Below are positions 12,173-25,567 of a stretch of 64,000 nucleotides of DNA, piece after piece (the first letter of the stretch is position 1; every line of letters starts with the position of its first letter). The stretch lies in the NCBI GenBank assembly GCA_033297075.1, contig MU858185.1, positions 1 through 64,000 of the forward strand, written 5' to 3'. The stretch is from Rhypophila decipiens. Taxonomy: Eukaryota > Ascomycota > Sordariomycetes > Sordariales > Naviculisporaceae. A program made the position numbers and the translations under genes. Under the pieces are notes generated by a model, which was not told the DNA's origin, did not search any database, and was given only the letters and a program-made list of their open reading frames with translations.

Positions 12173-13211
12173 GGAAAGATCCTTTGTCGTTCTTTAAGGA
12201 CGATGATTGTCTGGCTCCTGCGGAGGAAAATCAAACCGATTGAAATCTTGACTGGTTCTCCAGGCTCTGGCGACTGAGGGTGAAGTGCATGGTAGCAGAC
12301 TTTCTTCGGCAAACAGGGATTTGGTCCAAAGGGAGACAGAAATGATGATGGTCGTGTTGTTTGGCCATGGTCCGTGGATGCGGGGGCTCGACTGGGAGGT
12401 AAAAATGATTTGGATGAAAGAAAAACTTTTGTTGGGAGTGAGAGGGATCGGCTTGGGTTGTCGAGCGGAGAAATAAGTACGCATTCCACAACAAGAGACC
12501 GAAAGGCAAAGTACCTTTCCCCCAAAGCGGGTAAGAACAGTTTGTCCGGTGTGCCAGCAGTCCCCTCGTTCAATGTCGGTGAGTTGACCCTGGACTCCCT
12601 TGGCAAGAGGCGAGAGGGTGAAGGAGCTTTGGGGTCTTCCGCAGTCTTTTCTGGGCAATATCTGCCCCACAATCCAGGTTCCAGGGGCGACCACGCTGTC
12701 ACCAGGCGGCACAACTGTCAGGAGCCCCTGTCTTATACCCCCATATCGATCCACGGTCGGCAAGACAGTCGAGTTTGAGCAGCCTCGAGCGCAGGCGCAC
12801 TTGGCCGAGGGTACCTCCTGTCTATCAAGGTTTAACCGTCACCTCTTTACAGGAAGCCACTTTGAAGAAGACGCGCGTCAGGTCATAACTCCAACTGCTA
12901 GCAGGCTACCGACAGGGACCAGGGGCATACGATCGAGCCCAGTCATTCGCAACATCCTTGGCACCAACAGTGCTGCCCAAATTAGGTGCCCTACAGACGT
13001 CACCAGCGAAGGTCACAGGCATCGGGGATACCACCTGCCATCAGATTCTTGGAAATCACAACCTTACATCCTTCCGACAGGAAGTCTGACACCAGCACTA
13101 ACTTGTGTACATTCCTCAGTTCTAGTACTCTACCGTACACACTCCCATCGACAGGCAATAACGACAGACCCGCCCGAAATACCCGAAACCGCGCCCGACC
13201 GCAGGTGCCGT
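12173..13211. other. Spacer without a recognised gene
   Basis: Several overlapping open frames occur on both strands but none has a plausible domain, signal peptide or splice structure. The open frames probably reflect the GC-rich composition. Confidence 0.5.
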
Positions 13212-13940
13212 CTACTCGAGGTCGACACGATCCCACCACATCTTAACCTCAATATGGCCCGACGCACCATACAACTCGTGGCCACCGTAGTAGAAGACCC
13301 AGAGGTCCATCGGGGCAAAAGTCTCTTCCTGTCCCGCAGGGGGGGCGCGCATGTCAAAGACCCGGTAGAGGTTACCGGTACCGAGATAAGTCGTTGGGGA
13401 TCCGGTCTACAAGTGCCGTAATGTCAGCCCAGGGAAACATTGCTTATTGCCCTAAGACATTCGTTCATACCACGGAACTAACAGGTCGAGACTCACAATA
13501 TTCCAGTACTGTTCGTTCTCCAGAAAACCACGCCAAGCCTCGTCCTTCACGTCCGTTAACCCGCAGAACCAAGCGTACGACTCCTTGCCGTAGTAACTAT
13601 CCGTGTTGGCGGGCGATAGCTTGTTGCCAAAGGTGCAGTTGCCCTCGGAGGAGACAATCTTGCCGTAGCCGGAGCCGGGGCCTTGCTTCTCGAACACGGC
13701 GCATTCGGAGGAGACAGGGATGACCTTGCCCACCTTGTTGATGCAACCGATGGTGTTCTCTTGTGGATTTGGGTCCCAGAGGTCGGTGCCATTGACCACC
13801 AGGATTCGAGCACGACCACTGAAGGCTGGATCGTCGGCGCGGATGTTAGGTGTCGGGGCGATCTCGCCGGAGCCGACGGTGTTGGCTAGCGCTGGGGCTA
13901 CAGTAGCCATGGCTGCGAAGAGGATAGTACGGGGATGCAT
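13212..13940 (-). CDS. Small secreted protein, copy A of a tandem pair
   Basis: Exons are 13940-13497 and 13406-13212, giving 212 residues. The intron is phase 0 with a GTGAGT donor. The start at 13940 opens a hydrophobic signal peptide (MHPRTILFAAMATVAPALA), so secretion is likely. The mature protein carries blocks shared with its neighbour at 14874-15576: a GRARILVVNGT block, GCINKVGKV, a PVSS..CAVFEK block, KIVSSEGNCTF, DSYYGKESYAW, and a C-terminal LWVFYYGGHE...GHIEV block. Its intron is at the matching position. Cysteines are few but conserved between the copies. The family is unknown to me. A secreted effector-like or cell-surface role is possible, but nothing here shows it. Confidence 0.8.
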
Positions 13941-14873
13941 ATCGTTTGTCGAAAGCAGTCGATCGTATAACTTTATGAACTGTATAGGTTGTAGGAAGAG
14001 AGGGAATAAGGACAATCAGCTCCTGGGTAGAGGGGACAGCCTTTATACGTTTAGCCAATGATGTGAATCATGTGATACGATGCTGCGGCTTTTCCACGCC
14101 GTCCCATCGCATCGCAACAAAGTATAGCAGTTCAGGACGTTAATACCCAAGACAGAGGGATGTTCTCCATCAAGGGGCACTTTAAAAGGAGCATGTTAAG
14201 GGCCGAATAGCGCTTTATGATCTTGCACTGCCCAGTTGTTCAACAAGCGCCCTCCAAGTACTACATTTTGACATATTGACCTCGTACAGGAGCCCTAATC
14301 CGGTTACTGACTGCCAGCAGTGCTGAACAAGTCCACAATGGGTAGGTAACATTCGTCGGCCGCTTGATGTGGATTCCCGATTTGAGCCGTCTCGTCTCGA
14401 GTTGGATCTTACATGCACCGTGAAGAAACATCCGACCCTTTCTTGCTGCACTATCACCTCACGGCTGGGAAGTTGCAATGAGAAAGCTTGGAACTAAGCA
14501 CAACTCCACTGCCTATAACATCATATACTGCAACGCCACATCTAAAGCAGTTCAGACATCGGACTAGCCATGGTGGCGTAAGAGTCATGTATGGCCTTGA
14601 ACAACCCTAATGCCTGCCATGCTGGCCTGGCCCGAACCTAGTATCAAAGACCTTATGTACGCAAAAACAAACAATATATGGTTTGTTATCATTCAATCCC
14701 AGCCAAGTAACGACCGCAATGCAGAGTAAACCAGCAAGGCAAGACAGCATTAGGTTTGAAAGAAACAGGAGAAAATGGAAGACCTGATCGGGTCCCTGTT
14801 AGCTCATCTGGCTGAACCTGTAGATGAATACTCCATCTGCGACATCATTACTCGTATATCAACCCAGAATCCC
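13941..14873. other. Spacer between the two secreted-protein paralogues
   Basis: It contains the 3' end of copy B and the promoter of copy A. No gene was recognised. The unrelated spacer suggests the duplication is not recent. Confidence 0.5.
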
Positions 14874-15576
14874 CTAGTTCTTGAGGAGGTCCCACAACAA
14901 CAGAACCTCGACATGTCCCTTCACAACGTGATACTCCTCGCCACCCCAGTAATACATCCACAGAGGCAGCGGCGAAAAGTCCTTGGCCGGCCGACCATCG
15001 GGCCCAGCAGGTGGCGCCGGCATGTCCCTGCTGCACCCAATATTACCGCTGCAAATATACGGGTGATCGAATCCATTCTGCACACACATTGTCATTAGCC
15101 AACTTCTCAACTCTTCTTTTCAAATCTGCAAGGACAAAACTCACAATAGTATAATAGGTCTCTGAATCGAACCACCCCGGCCCCTTGGATTCTTTCTCCC
15201 CCGTCACACCGCAATACCACGCATACGAATCTTTGCCGTAGTAACTATCCTGATTAACAGGTTGCGCGACGTTGAAGTGCGTGCAGTTGTTTCCCTCGGG
15301 AGAGACGATCTTGGTGGGATAATCCCCCTTCTTTTCAAAGATGGCGCAGTTTTTGGACGAAACAGGCGCGACCTTGCCGACGTTGTTGATGCACCCGATT
15401 ACTTTGTTGTAGGCGTCTGGCACGTCGTAGATGTACCCTGTTGAGTTGACCACCAGGATCCTGGCCCGGCCGGTGAAATCTTGGACCTGTCGCGGGTTTA
15501 TGTTGCGGAGAGAAGGTATGGAGAGGGATAGCGCGGGGGTGGCCGTTATGGCGAGGAGGATGTTGAGGAGATGCAT
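14874..15576 (-). CDS. Small secreted protein, copy B of a tandem pair
   Basis: Exons are 15576-15145 and 15077-14874, giving 211 residues. The 67-nt phase-0 intron sits at the same aligned position as in copy A and uses the same GTGAGT donor. A signal peptide is evident (MHLLNILLAITATPALSLS). It shares with copy A the FTGRARILVVN block, GCINNVGKV, PVSS, CAIFEKKG, KIVSPEGN, DSYYGKDSYAWYCG and an LWMYYWGGEE...GHVEV C-terminus, but the segment just after the intron diverges strongly. The orientation and gene order suggest an old tandem duplication. Function is unknown. Confidence 0.82.
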
Positions 15577-17623
15577 TTTGAGGATACTGCCGTTTGTTTG
15601 AGACTGGTTAGCTGCCTGAACTTTGTTTTGCGGAATGATGAAGAGAGGCAGGGAAAGGCCTTACAGTGAAAGCAATTGCGATGTGATGCGATGTTATGGA
15701 TCAGGCCGGGGGCTCTTGCAGAGGGTCCTTGCTTGGATGACAAGCTTCAAGTGAAGTCATCGTGTCTCGAAAAGGGAGGGATACACTTCGGTATTTGGGC
15801 AGCAAAAGAGGGCAGTGGTGCATTGCAAATCAGATTCGTCTTGCGGTGCATGTGATGAAAGAGGTCCTGTGCTGGCGGGTGTTGAAGGTGGTACTTTCTG
15901 GGGCGGTTAATTTGCCCCAGAGGGGGAACTTTGACAGGAAAGGACGTCCCCCTCCATCCTCCACACTTGGCTAATCTATCGGATTGCACATTAAAAATGC
16001 TAGATTGACGAACCCTGATTTGGTTTCCAGCATGACTGTCCGTCGCTGTACCAACAAATTGGTTGGTACAAATTATCCGCGGAAGAAGCGAATGGTGAAA
16101 GCACCCTGGTCTCTGAGCAGTGACAGCTTACAAACAGCTCACAAACGAGCAGGTCCTGTGAGGTCAGTAGGTCGCTGCGCTCTTGATTAGGATCGTTAGA
16201 TTGATAACATGCCCCCTGTACGGACATGTCATGCCGACACAAGTAATCTCCGAAGAACCGTTAAGGGCAGGTGGCATCCATCGGACTGCCGCGTGAGTGT
16301 GTTACCCCGGATTTCGTCAAGATAGAGTTGGGATGCCAAGCCTGAGTGGCAGCTTACTTTCGTCCTCTTCAGGACATCTATCTTACGTACCCTCTGACAC
16401 GAGTGGTGCCGGATGAATTCCCCGGTAAAAGTCCAGTCCCCTCACAGAACCACGTTTTCTCTGCCGTTTTCACTGCAGCCAACCCCCTGCCGAGAAGATG
16501 GATGTGTGGCTCCTTCTGGCCAGGACCTCCATGAGGGATCACACTGTTCGGCTTCCAGTTGGCCCAGGACTCGGAATTCAGAACGGAAAGCGGGGCGGTA
16601 CTATCCGTTGTGCGGCACGTATCCAAGCGGTCACGAGAATGGTCGTAACAAATCCTCAAGGATCCTTAAACGGGTCTCGTTCTCTTGGCTACAAATTAAT
16701 TCCTTTGAGCATTCACGTATTGTCATGACTTTGTCAGCTGCACATAGGACCCAGCTACCAACAAACTAACTTGGGGCGCATTTGTCCGTATCATACGGTG
16801 TGCAGCGTGCGCTTGATATGGGAGGTGTTTACGAGACCCCTTGTCATATAAGTCAATGACCTATAAGGCTTGACAGGTTTGACCAAGCTTTTCACTAGGC
16901 CTGCTTTATAGATTAGAACCACAGGCGGCTGCAACTCTCCGATATCAACGTCGCGCTCAAAGTTCCCAACCAATGGCCAGCAGCTTTGAGGTCAACATAA
17001 TACTGGTACCGCTTCGATCAACATCTCATTACGACGTCAGGACTTTGGTACGGAGGTTGGTCATGCTGAGGTCAGGGAATCAATGACATCTAGATCGCGA
17101 TCAATCACATGCAGAACCAACATACGAGTCAAAATTCTTTCACTCGCCTACACCACTATGCCATCGACAATTCAAGAAACTCAAAGTCCCATCATGTCGC
17201 CAACAGGGCAATGCTGCAATGAAAAGTCCTGTTCCTGCCAGACCATATCAATATGGAGATCTGTTCAAAACTGGTGTTTTTATCCTCGTCCATAAAAGTG
17301 TTGGAAGAAAGCCTGGTGGGGCTTACCTTTCACAGCAAATAGGTACAAAATTTCCCTCTTCCAGGTTAGGTCCAGACACAAGAACTGAAAAGAGATGGAA
17401 TTTCAAAACTCAATCAAACCAACAAAAGATTTGCATCTGATGTTGCTCGAATGTTATGCACGTATGGATTTGGTAACCTAGGAACTGAATGTGAAAAGGA
17501 CGATGGAATCGAAACATCCAAGTTAAAAAGGCAAGGCCACTACACGGGCGCCCCATGGTTTTCCCGCGGGCGAACTGAATATAAATCATAACCTCGTTGC
17601 ACACCTGTGTAGAATAGATAACA
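15577..17623. other. Spacer between the secreted-protein pair and the PKS
   Basis: About 2 kb without a supported gene. The right part includes the 3' flank of the PKS. The left part holds the promoter of secreted-protein copy B. This spacer is a natural left border for the biosynthetic cluster. Confidence 0.5.
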
Positions 17624-20600
17624 TCAGGCAGGTCCGCTGGTCGCCTTGTTACGTTTTCCAACAGTACCAGCCAAATCCCTCAGTGACTTGGCGCCCAGCA
17701 AGTCAAAGATTGACATGTCGCAACGGGTAGTGAATACCAGCCAGTTGCGGAATTCGACAGCAACCAACGAGTCCACGCCGTACTTGGACAGCGGCTGTGT
17801 CGCGTCAATATCTTCAACAGGCCTCGCGAACATGTCGGAAAGCTTGGCAATGACCGCCTTCTCAACCAGCTCGGCCGCCTCCTCGGCGTCCTGTGCACCA
17901 GCAAGAGCCTGTGCAAGGTTGACGGTTGCAGAAGCACCATCTTGTTCCTGCTTGCTCGAGCCGTTCTGGTTTCGGTCATCATCGGCCGCCAGAGCCGCGA
18001 ACCGGAGCTCCCGTGTCCAAGGAATCCTCTGCTTTCGGACGGCACTGCCAGCGAGCCCGGTAACAACTTGACTCGTGCGGATGGGTCGGAGAGGCTCGCG
18101 GACACCGTAGTCCACCAGCCGGTGGAGATCAGTCTCCCGGATAACGCGGAACTGCTCCGTCGTCTCAAGCTGCTTCGACAGCTGATCTTTGCCGGCGTCG
18201 GCCAAGTACCCAAGGTCAGTGACTAGTCCCAGGTCGATGGTGACACAGGGGAGGCCTTGCGCCGCTCGATTCCGGGCCACGGCATCTTGGAAGGCGCCTC
18301 CAGCCGTGTAATTGGCCTGACTTGGGTTTCCTGCCATGCCGACGCACGAAGATAAGATGATGAAGAAGTCGAGAGAGCCAGCAGCCGAGAAGATGGTGTG
18401 TAGATTCCATGTGCCATCTACCTTGGGCCCCAAGGCAGTTTGCCACTGCACGTCAAGCATTCTCTCCAAGATGGAGTCGCTGAATACAGCGGCACCGTGG
18501 ACGATTCCTCGCACTGGAGGCAAACCCTTGCGAGCGCATTCTTCCAGCACTCGTCTCAAATCGGCCAGGTTGGCGACATCACAGTTTGCGAGTTCTAGAC
18601 GGACACCGTCACCGAGATGGTCTCGTAGCGGCTGGGCATGAGGGCTCGATGTGGCATTTCGCGAGAGCAGAACGAGGTTCTTGGCGCCATGGTCAACGAA
18701 CCACCTCGCAAGGGAGCGACCCAAACCACCCAAACCTCCGGTTATGAGATATGTGGCATCCTCGCTGAGTCTGGCTGGCCTCCGTTGCTGCACTACCTTG
18801 ACCAAGTCTCCTGTCGACTCGGGGACAATGATGTGTTTTTCTCCGGCATTTGCAGTTTGCATCGCCTGTAGCGCCACGGCAATCTGGCTCATCGAGTGAG
18901 AGGTAACAGGTCCAGCGTAGTGGACTGCATTTCTCGCCAACAGCCCAAGGACTTTCTCCAAGACTCGCCGCAACACAAGGCCACGGTGGTCAGCGAGTTG
19001 AGTCAAATCAACGGATGTGAAACTGGCACCCTTGGAAAACATGTCCATCTGCAGCGACATGCCGCGGTTGATATCGCTCTTGCCCATCTCGACAAACCGG
19101 CCATATGGAGCCACAAGACAGCAGCTCTTTTGCAAAAGCGGGCCAGTCAACGAGTTGATAACAGCATCGACTCCCCGTTGGCTCGTAGCCGCCAACACGG
19201 TAGGCACAAACGAGGCATCGCGGGACGAGAATATGGCCTCATCTGGAATGCCGTAATTCTCCCCGAGGAAAGAGCGCTGCTCGGACGTGCCGACCGTGGT
19301 CAGGATCTTGACCCCGCTCCACTGAGCAAGACTGATGCAGGCCTGTCCGACGCTCTCGGCCGCCTCGTGGATGAGCACGGTCTCTCCACGCTCCAGCCGT
19401 CCAACCTCGAACAGAGAGTAAAACGCCGTTGCGAATGCGAGAGCCGCGCTTGCAGCATCGGAGAAGGACAGTCCCTGCGGGATGGGGACGACACTGGTCC
19501 ATGGCACTCGCACACGCGAAGCAATGCGGCCACCGTCAGCATGCAGACTGAGTGCGACGACACGGTCACCTTCCTTGACCTTGTCCACGCCAGTTCCCAC
19601 GCAAGTGACAGTCCCGGCGGGTTCGAGACCGGCATGTCCGGCCTCGCCGTCATCATCACGGACAGTGAGACCAAAAGCGCGTGCTTCCACCTCGACCCAG
19701 CCCTCGAACAGCGGCTTTCCCATCTCCTCATCATCTCGGAACACTATACTGTCAAGACGGCCAGGTACGGCTACGTCCATCCTCAGCTGCCGATTCTCTT
19801 GTGCAGGTTGAATAAAAGGCTGTAGCTCGGGCTCGGGGTCATGGTTGGCAAATGTTGCCGTCTCGGCTTCGTCGCGGCGTACCCGGGGGAGAAGAATGGT
19901 ACCACCGCGCTCCGCAAATTCAACGTCGCCGATGAGATCACTCTTTGACGTGTCAAAGGCAGTCGAGAAGATGCGGGTTATCACGTCTTGCGATGTCTCG
20001 TCCCAGTTTCGACGCGCCGGATCCAGGTCGAGCGAGACAAACCGGTGGACGGTGTCTTCGGCACGATACGTCCGGAGCATACCAAGCGCCTGGGCGTGTT
20101 CCGGCGACGGACATTCGATGGTAGCCCCGGAGGTGATCCACATAACTCCCTTACTCTGTGTCAGTAGAGGCTTAACGGCGGCAAAGTTGAGCGTCGTCCC
20201 TGGAGACACGCCGCTATCACGCCTACTCAGGCTCGAGACGATGACGACTACTTTGTTGCTGCAGTCAACCTCGCCGAGCTTTCCAACTGTCGGTGCGGCC
20301 CCCGTAATAGCGGCAATCTTGGCTGCAAGACTCTCCAGCCATTCAATGGGAGGAACGTCAGTGGCATCATGACCAGCACAGTCGTAAACCAGTGCCACCT
20401 TGTCACTGTAAACAGACGCATGCTGCTGGACGGCGGTAGACACCATGAGACTCAGGCCCTGGTGCTGCTCCTCGTCGGAATCCCAAACGTTCACATCAAT
20501 CCCGCTGAATCCGGTAGCTTGAAGCACGCGCTGCCACGACGCCAATGGCATATTGGGGCTCAAGGCACGCTCAGGCTCTTCACTCAGCCACCAGCCAGGG

Positions 20601-23600
20601 GTTATGCCAAAGATCAACTGGAGAGATGCCCAGTCCTGCGTCGTCTCGATCAATACCAGGCGCCCGCCATCTTTCAACAGTTTTCGCACGTTAGTCATCG
20701 TCTTTTCCATATTCTTGGTCGCATGCAACACCTGGACGGCGATGATCAGATCATAGCTGTTCTCGCTAAATCCCTGTGCCACCACGTCATCTTCGATATT
20801 CAGCGCCGTGTAACTGATCTTGTCTCCCCACGCAGAGAATCGTTCGCGGGCCCGCTGGAAGAAGCCAGATGAGATATCAGTAAAGTCGTAATGACTGAAA
20901 CCGCTTGGCCCAAGGGCCTGCAGGACAGGCTCAGTACCGCCACCGGTGCCACCGCCAATCTCTAGAATTCGAGCACGAGGTCTCTCCCGAGCAAATGCAG
21001 CGACCACCTCGGCCAGCTGCTCAGTGCATCTCCTAAAATACCGTGTCTCGCTGTAGACACGGAATAGCAGGTCTCCCTCGAGCATGACCTCAAGAGGCGC
21101 CACCTCGTTTCTCAAGATTTCCACCAGACGCCGGCCAACACGCACCAACATGGCTCCCTCGGGGCCAGAGTCGGCCACGCGATCCAGGAACATGGTTTTG
21201 ACTCCCGAAGAAGCCTTGGCCCACCGCGAACTCCGGGGCGCCATCTCATCGGCCGCTGCCCTTTGCAGCTGAAGCCTCATCCACTTGAAGAGGAGCTTGT
21301 GATGCCACTCGAGGTCTGCAATGTCTGATTCCGAGAGCTGGCTTACCGCGTCAGCCATCAGATGGTAGGTAGCCCGGTCCAGATCCCGACTCGTGGCTTT
21401 TTCGTCATCGTCGGCGGAGCGCTTGAGGCGGTTGACGAGAATAGATGGATCGTTCAGAGAGAAGCTGGTCTCGTAGTCAAGAAATGCGCAGATATCCCAT
21501 GTTGTGTCTCCTGCTTCGTCTTGGCTGCTTGTGTTGTTGATGGACTGGTAGCGCATCCCGTCTACCTGAATCACCGGCGTGCTTGGCTGGCCTTCACTTC
21601 TCGATGCTGAAAAGACGGTCGAACCGACGTGGAATCCCTGACGATTGTACTGTAGCAGCTGGGAGAGCGCCGACATGGAAGACCCTGGATCTGTGGCTGT
21701 CTTGGCCGAGATGTAGAGAGCCTTGATGGAACGAGGCACAGCTGCGCCGACCTTGCGGCGGGCTTCAGTCGAGAGAGTGGTATAGGCGGCTTGGAAGACT
21801 TGGTCCAAGGTGATGGGATGTATCACATGCGACTGTTGGAAGTTGTAGGGCATCAGGTCTGTCGTGTTTGCCACCCGGAATGTCGCCGAGGAGCAATCCT
21901 GGCCGGTGTGAATCTCGTCCAACTTCTGGAAGACAGGACCATGGGAGACGCCAATCTCATTGAGCGAGGTATACACGTCCTCGGGGTCCATGTGGTGGGG
22001 ATATTTGCTCGGCTGCACAGAAAAGAGTGATGATGGCTCGCCATCTGTCTCGACGGCAACAAATCCCCTGACAGCCTCGTCCCAGCCTTGGCCGGTCCTG
22101 GAAGGACTGTAGACGCGGAAGCGGCGCTTGCCATGCTCCAAGCTCCTCTCGCTGACTGGCTCGAGGAAAAGCTGCACCTCGACACCTTCGGTGTTCTCGG
22201 GGACGACGACTGCCTTGAGAATGTCCATGTCGCTCAATCGGTAGCCTGAGATGGGGCGATCTTCTGGGCTATGCATTTGTCGCATCGCTTCAATCGCCAT
22301 GGCGATGAAGCCTGCAGCTGGGTACAAGATATCGCCCTGAACCACATGGTCTCGGACCCAAGGAATCTCGCCTGTGCGGATCATGTGTCGCCAGATTGGT
22401 GCTTTGTCGCTGGTGCCCGGAGACCGTACGCCCAGTAAGTCGTGGGGTGGATTCTCGCGACCCGTGTGCTCGAGGCTCATCTTGGCCTCGTGCCAGAACA
22501 CTTGCTTGTGGTTCCACGCATATGAAGGCAGGCCAGTAGCCACTCGAAGCCCTTGGGCTGCGCGTGGGAAGTTGACTCGGCATGTGTCTACGGGATGGCA
22601 TTTTCCGATCAGCAAACCAGCCAAGGTCTGCATGGTTTGGACGGCGTCCTTGCCCCTCTCCAGACAGGACCCGTATCCAACGTCGAGACTCTTTAGCGCG
22701 GACACCGACTTGAGACATTGGCGGATGGGACCGGCCAAGGCGCTGTGCGGGCCAATCTCAATAATGGCGTCAATTTGTTGCTGCTTTGCTTTATCGACGA
22801 CGGCTCTGTGGAGCGCCTGGGAGAAAAGCACGGGCTGGATCATGTTCTGGACCCAGTGCTGGGGACCAAGCTGGCTTGCGTCCTCCACTGGCTCGCCAGT
22901 CACGGGAGATACGAAAAGGACTTGTTCCCAGAGCGCTTTTCTGGCATCGGTTGTGCGCGTGGTATCCACGTGTTTCTGAAGGGCGGCAAGATACTGGTCT
23001 TGGAGAGGGAGCATGTGATGGGAGTGGAAAGCAGCCTGTACCCTGAGAGCGCGGGCAAAAATGCGCTCATTCTTGAAGCGGGTTTCTAGCTCCTGGATGC
23101 CGGCCATGTCGCCCGCTAGTGTTACGCTGGACGGACTGTTGACGCAAGCGATGACGACTTTGCCGGACCGGGTATCCTCGAGATACGACGTCAACTCAGT
23201 TGGACCCAGACCAACAGCCATCATGCCTCCCTCCACTGTATCAGAATTGCCCGAGGCCGCGGCAATATGCACGGCGTTGATAAGGCCGCGGAAGTAGGTG
23301 CAGGCCATGGCCTCTCCAAGACTCAAGGCCCCTGCGGCAAAGGCAGCAGCTACCTCACCGCTGGAATGACCAGTCACAGCGGCTGGCTGAACACCAAAGT
23401 CTTTTAGCAGCTCCACCAGGGCTAGCTGTACAGCACACGTCAGGGGCATGCTGAACTGCACATCGTTGACCCGTGATGAAGCCTCGTCGCGGCCAAGTTC
23501 GTCCAAGATAGACCACTTGGCACCGAACGAGGCAATGACACGGTCACACTCTTGGAGAGTCTGGTTGTATACCGGATACGCACTCATCAGCTCCCGGCCC

Positions 23601-25567
23601 ATGCCATACCATTGGGCACCCTGCCCATTGAAGATGAAACCAAGTCTGGGAGGCGTGCCTGCATTTTGGACGGGCTTTGTCAAGCTGTCGCCCAACCAGG
23701 TGGCGAGCTCTGAGGCATCAGCGGCTGAGACGGCTACCGTCCACGGAAACCGGGTTCGCCTCTCGCTGAGCGTGTATGCCAGATCATCAAAGGCGCTTGC
23801 GTCGGTGTACCGCCGGGCATTATCCTGTAGGTGCTCTTTAAAGTCAAGAGTCATCTGCGCAGCAGCGACCTTATCCCTGGCGCTCAAGACAAAGAGCTTG
23901 CGACTGGGGTTCACGGTTTGTCGAACGGCCTTGTTGCTGTTGTTCCCGTATAATGTGCTGAGTGGTCCTGCCTCTTCCAGAATCACATGGGTATTGGTGC
24001 CGCCAAAGCCGAAATTGTTGACAGACGCACGTCGAGCGGCTGACTCGGAGGATGGCCAAGCCAGGGGACGTGTTGGGATCTGCCTAGTGTTAGCATATAT
24101 CCCTCAGGAGGCAATGCCTCGTTGTCAAACTCACCTCAAGACCCAGACCTTTCAGGTCAATATCAGGATTGACTCTTTCAAAATTCATACTCGGGGCAAT
24201 CCGATTGTTCTCCATCGACATGACCACCTTGATGATAGAAGCCAAGCCCGACGCAGCTTCAGTATGTCCGATGTTCGTCTTGACTGATGCCATGTACAGC
24301 GGCTTCCCAGCGGGCCGACCCTGGCCGAGAGTGGTGCCGATGGCATTGGCTTCCCGGGGATCGCCTACCAAGGTACCCGTGCCGTGTGCTTCAACCAGGG
24401 CTGTATCGAGAGGGTCCAGACCGGCGTTGCAGTAACACTGTTCGATCAGTCTTTTTTGGGCTTCTGTGTCTGGCGAGGTGATGGATACTGTTTTTCCATT
24501 CTGATTGGCACCCGTTTCGCGTATTACCGCCCGGATGGGATCCCCGTCTCGAATAGCATCTGAGAGTCGCTTGATGACCAAGGCCCCGATACCCTCTCCT
24601 CGACCATAGCCCTGAGCTCGGTGGTCGAAGGCGTAGCATTTTCCGTCTGGCCCGCAAAGACTGGAAGACGTCAGCACACACAATGGTCGCTCTCGTTGTT
24701 TTGAACGGAAAGAATCAATGCTTCTGGCATTTTCGTTTCTCACTTACCCAGTTGTAGAAATCCCAGAGAACAGCTCAGGACTTAGACAGAGACCAGAACC
24801 GCCGACGATAGCCGCATCCGAGTCGCCGGACCGCAGACTCTGACAGGCCAGGTGAACGCCCATCAGCGAAGTCGAACATGCCGTATCAATCGAGGTGCTG
24901 TGGCCTCTGAGATCAAAAAAATGCGACACGCGGTTGGCCATCATGGAATAGTCGTTTCCCATGACAAACAGACGGGGCACCTGAAGGTGGTCGCGTCCTG
25001 CGATGTCCTTGTAGTCCTGCCCGAGCGAGCCGGTGAAGAAGGACGTGTTGGAGCCTGCGATTTTGGACAGGGGAATACCGGCGCTCTCGAGTGCCTCAAA
25101 CGTTACTTCGAGCTGCAATCTCAGCTGCGGGTCCATGGCTGCGGCTGCGTCGGCCGACATGTTGAAGAAGGAGACGTCAAAGGCGCCGACGTCCTCGGAG
25201 ATGAAGTAGCCTCCATTGGCGTGGATCTGTTTTGGGGGGGTTAGTGGCTTGTAGGTTTCAAACGTCAATAGAGAAAAGCACTGACAGCAGACACTTTAGT
25301 CGGGTCAGGATGGTAAAAGTTCTTTGCCTTGAACCTGCTTTCGGGAATCTCGGACCAGACGTCCTTTCCAGCTAATACCAGATCCCAGAGCCTGGAGGGA
25401 GAGGTCACGCCTCCGCCGAAGCGACAGCCCATCCCGACAATTGCCAGGGGCATTGATTTGGGTTCTGCTGCTCTTGTTGTACGTCCATCATTGCTGCTTG
25501 TGCGACGAGCTGTAGTAGAGGTGTATTCCAGTCCATTGCCCGCGGAGTCGGTATTGTCGGCCGTCAT
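17624..25567 (-). CDS. Highly reducing type I polyketide synthase (KS-AT-DH-MT-ER-KR-ACP)
   Basis: An iterative PKS making a reduced, alpha-methylated acyl chain. Exons are 25567-25286, 25226-24748, 24660-24135 and 24079-17624, giving 2580 residues with consistent phases (intron 1 has a GTCAGT donor). KS spans about 38-465, with Cys211 in DTACSTS and the EAHGTGT and NIGH histidine motifs. AT has Ser668 in GHSSG. DH has His1007 in HVVQGDILYP. A C-methyltransferase motif (EIGGGTGGGTE) lies at about 1470. ER is at about 1880-2190, KR has TGGLGGLG at about 2210 and a Tyr in ANYTAGG, and the ACP has Ser2533 in GVDSL. There is no thioesterase, reductase or carnitine-acyltransferase domain, so release needs a partner, most likely the acyltransferase at 38689-40176. 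The ER nucleotide loop reads ESVGQ where GGVGQ is usual. The gene is divergent from the P450 at 26523. Confidence 0.96.

Noticed and set aside
12600..13421. A 273-codon plus-strand open frame
   Set aside because: No domain or believable composition. It partly overlaps the second exon of the secreted-protein gene on the other strand and looks like a chance frame in GC-rich DNA.
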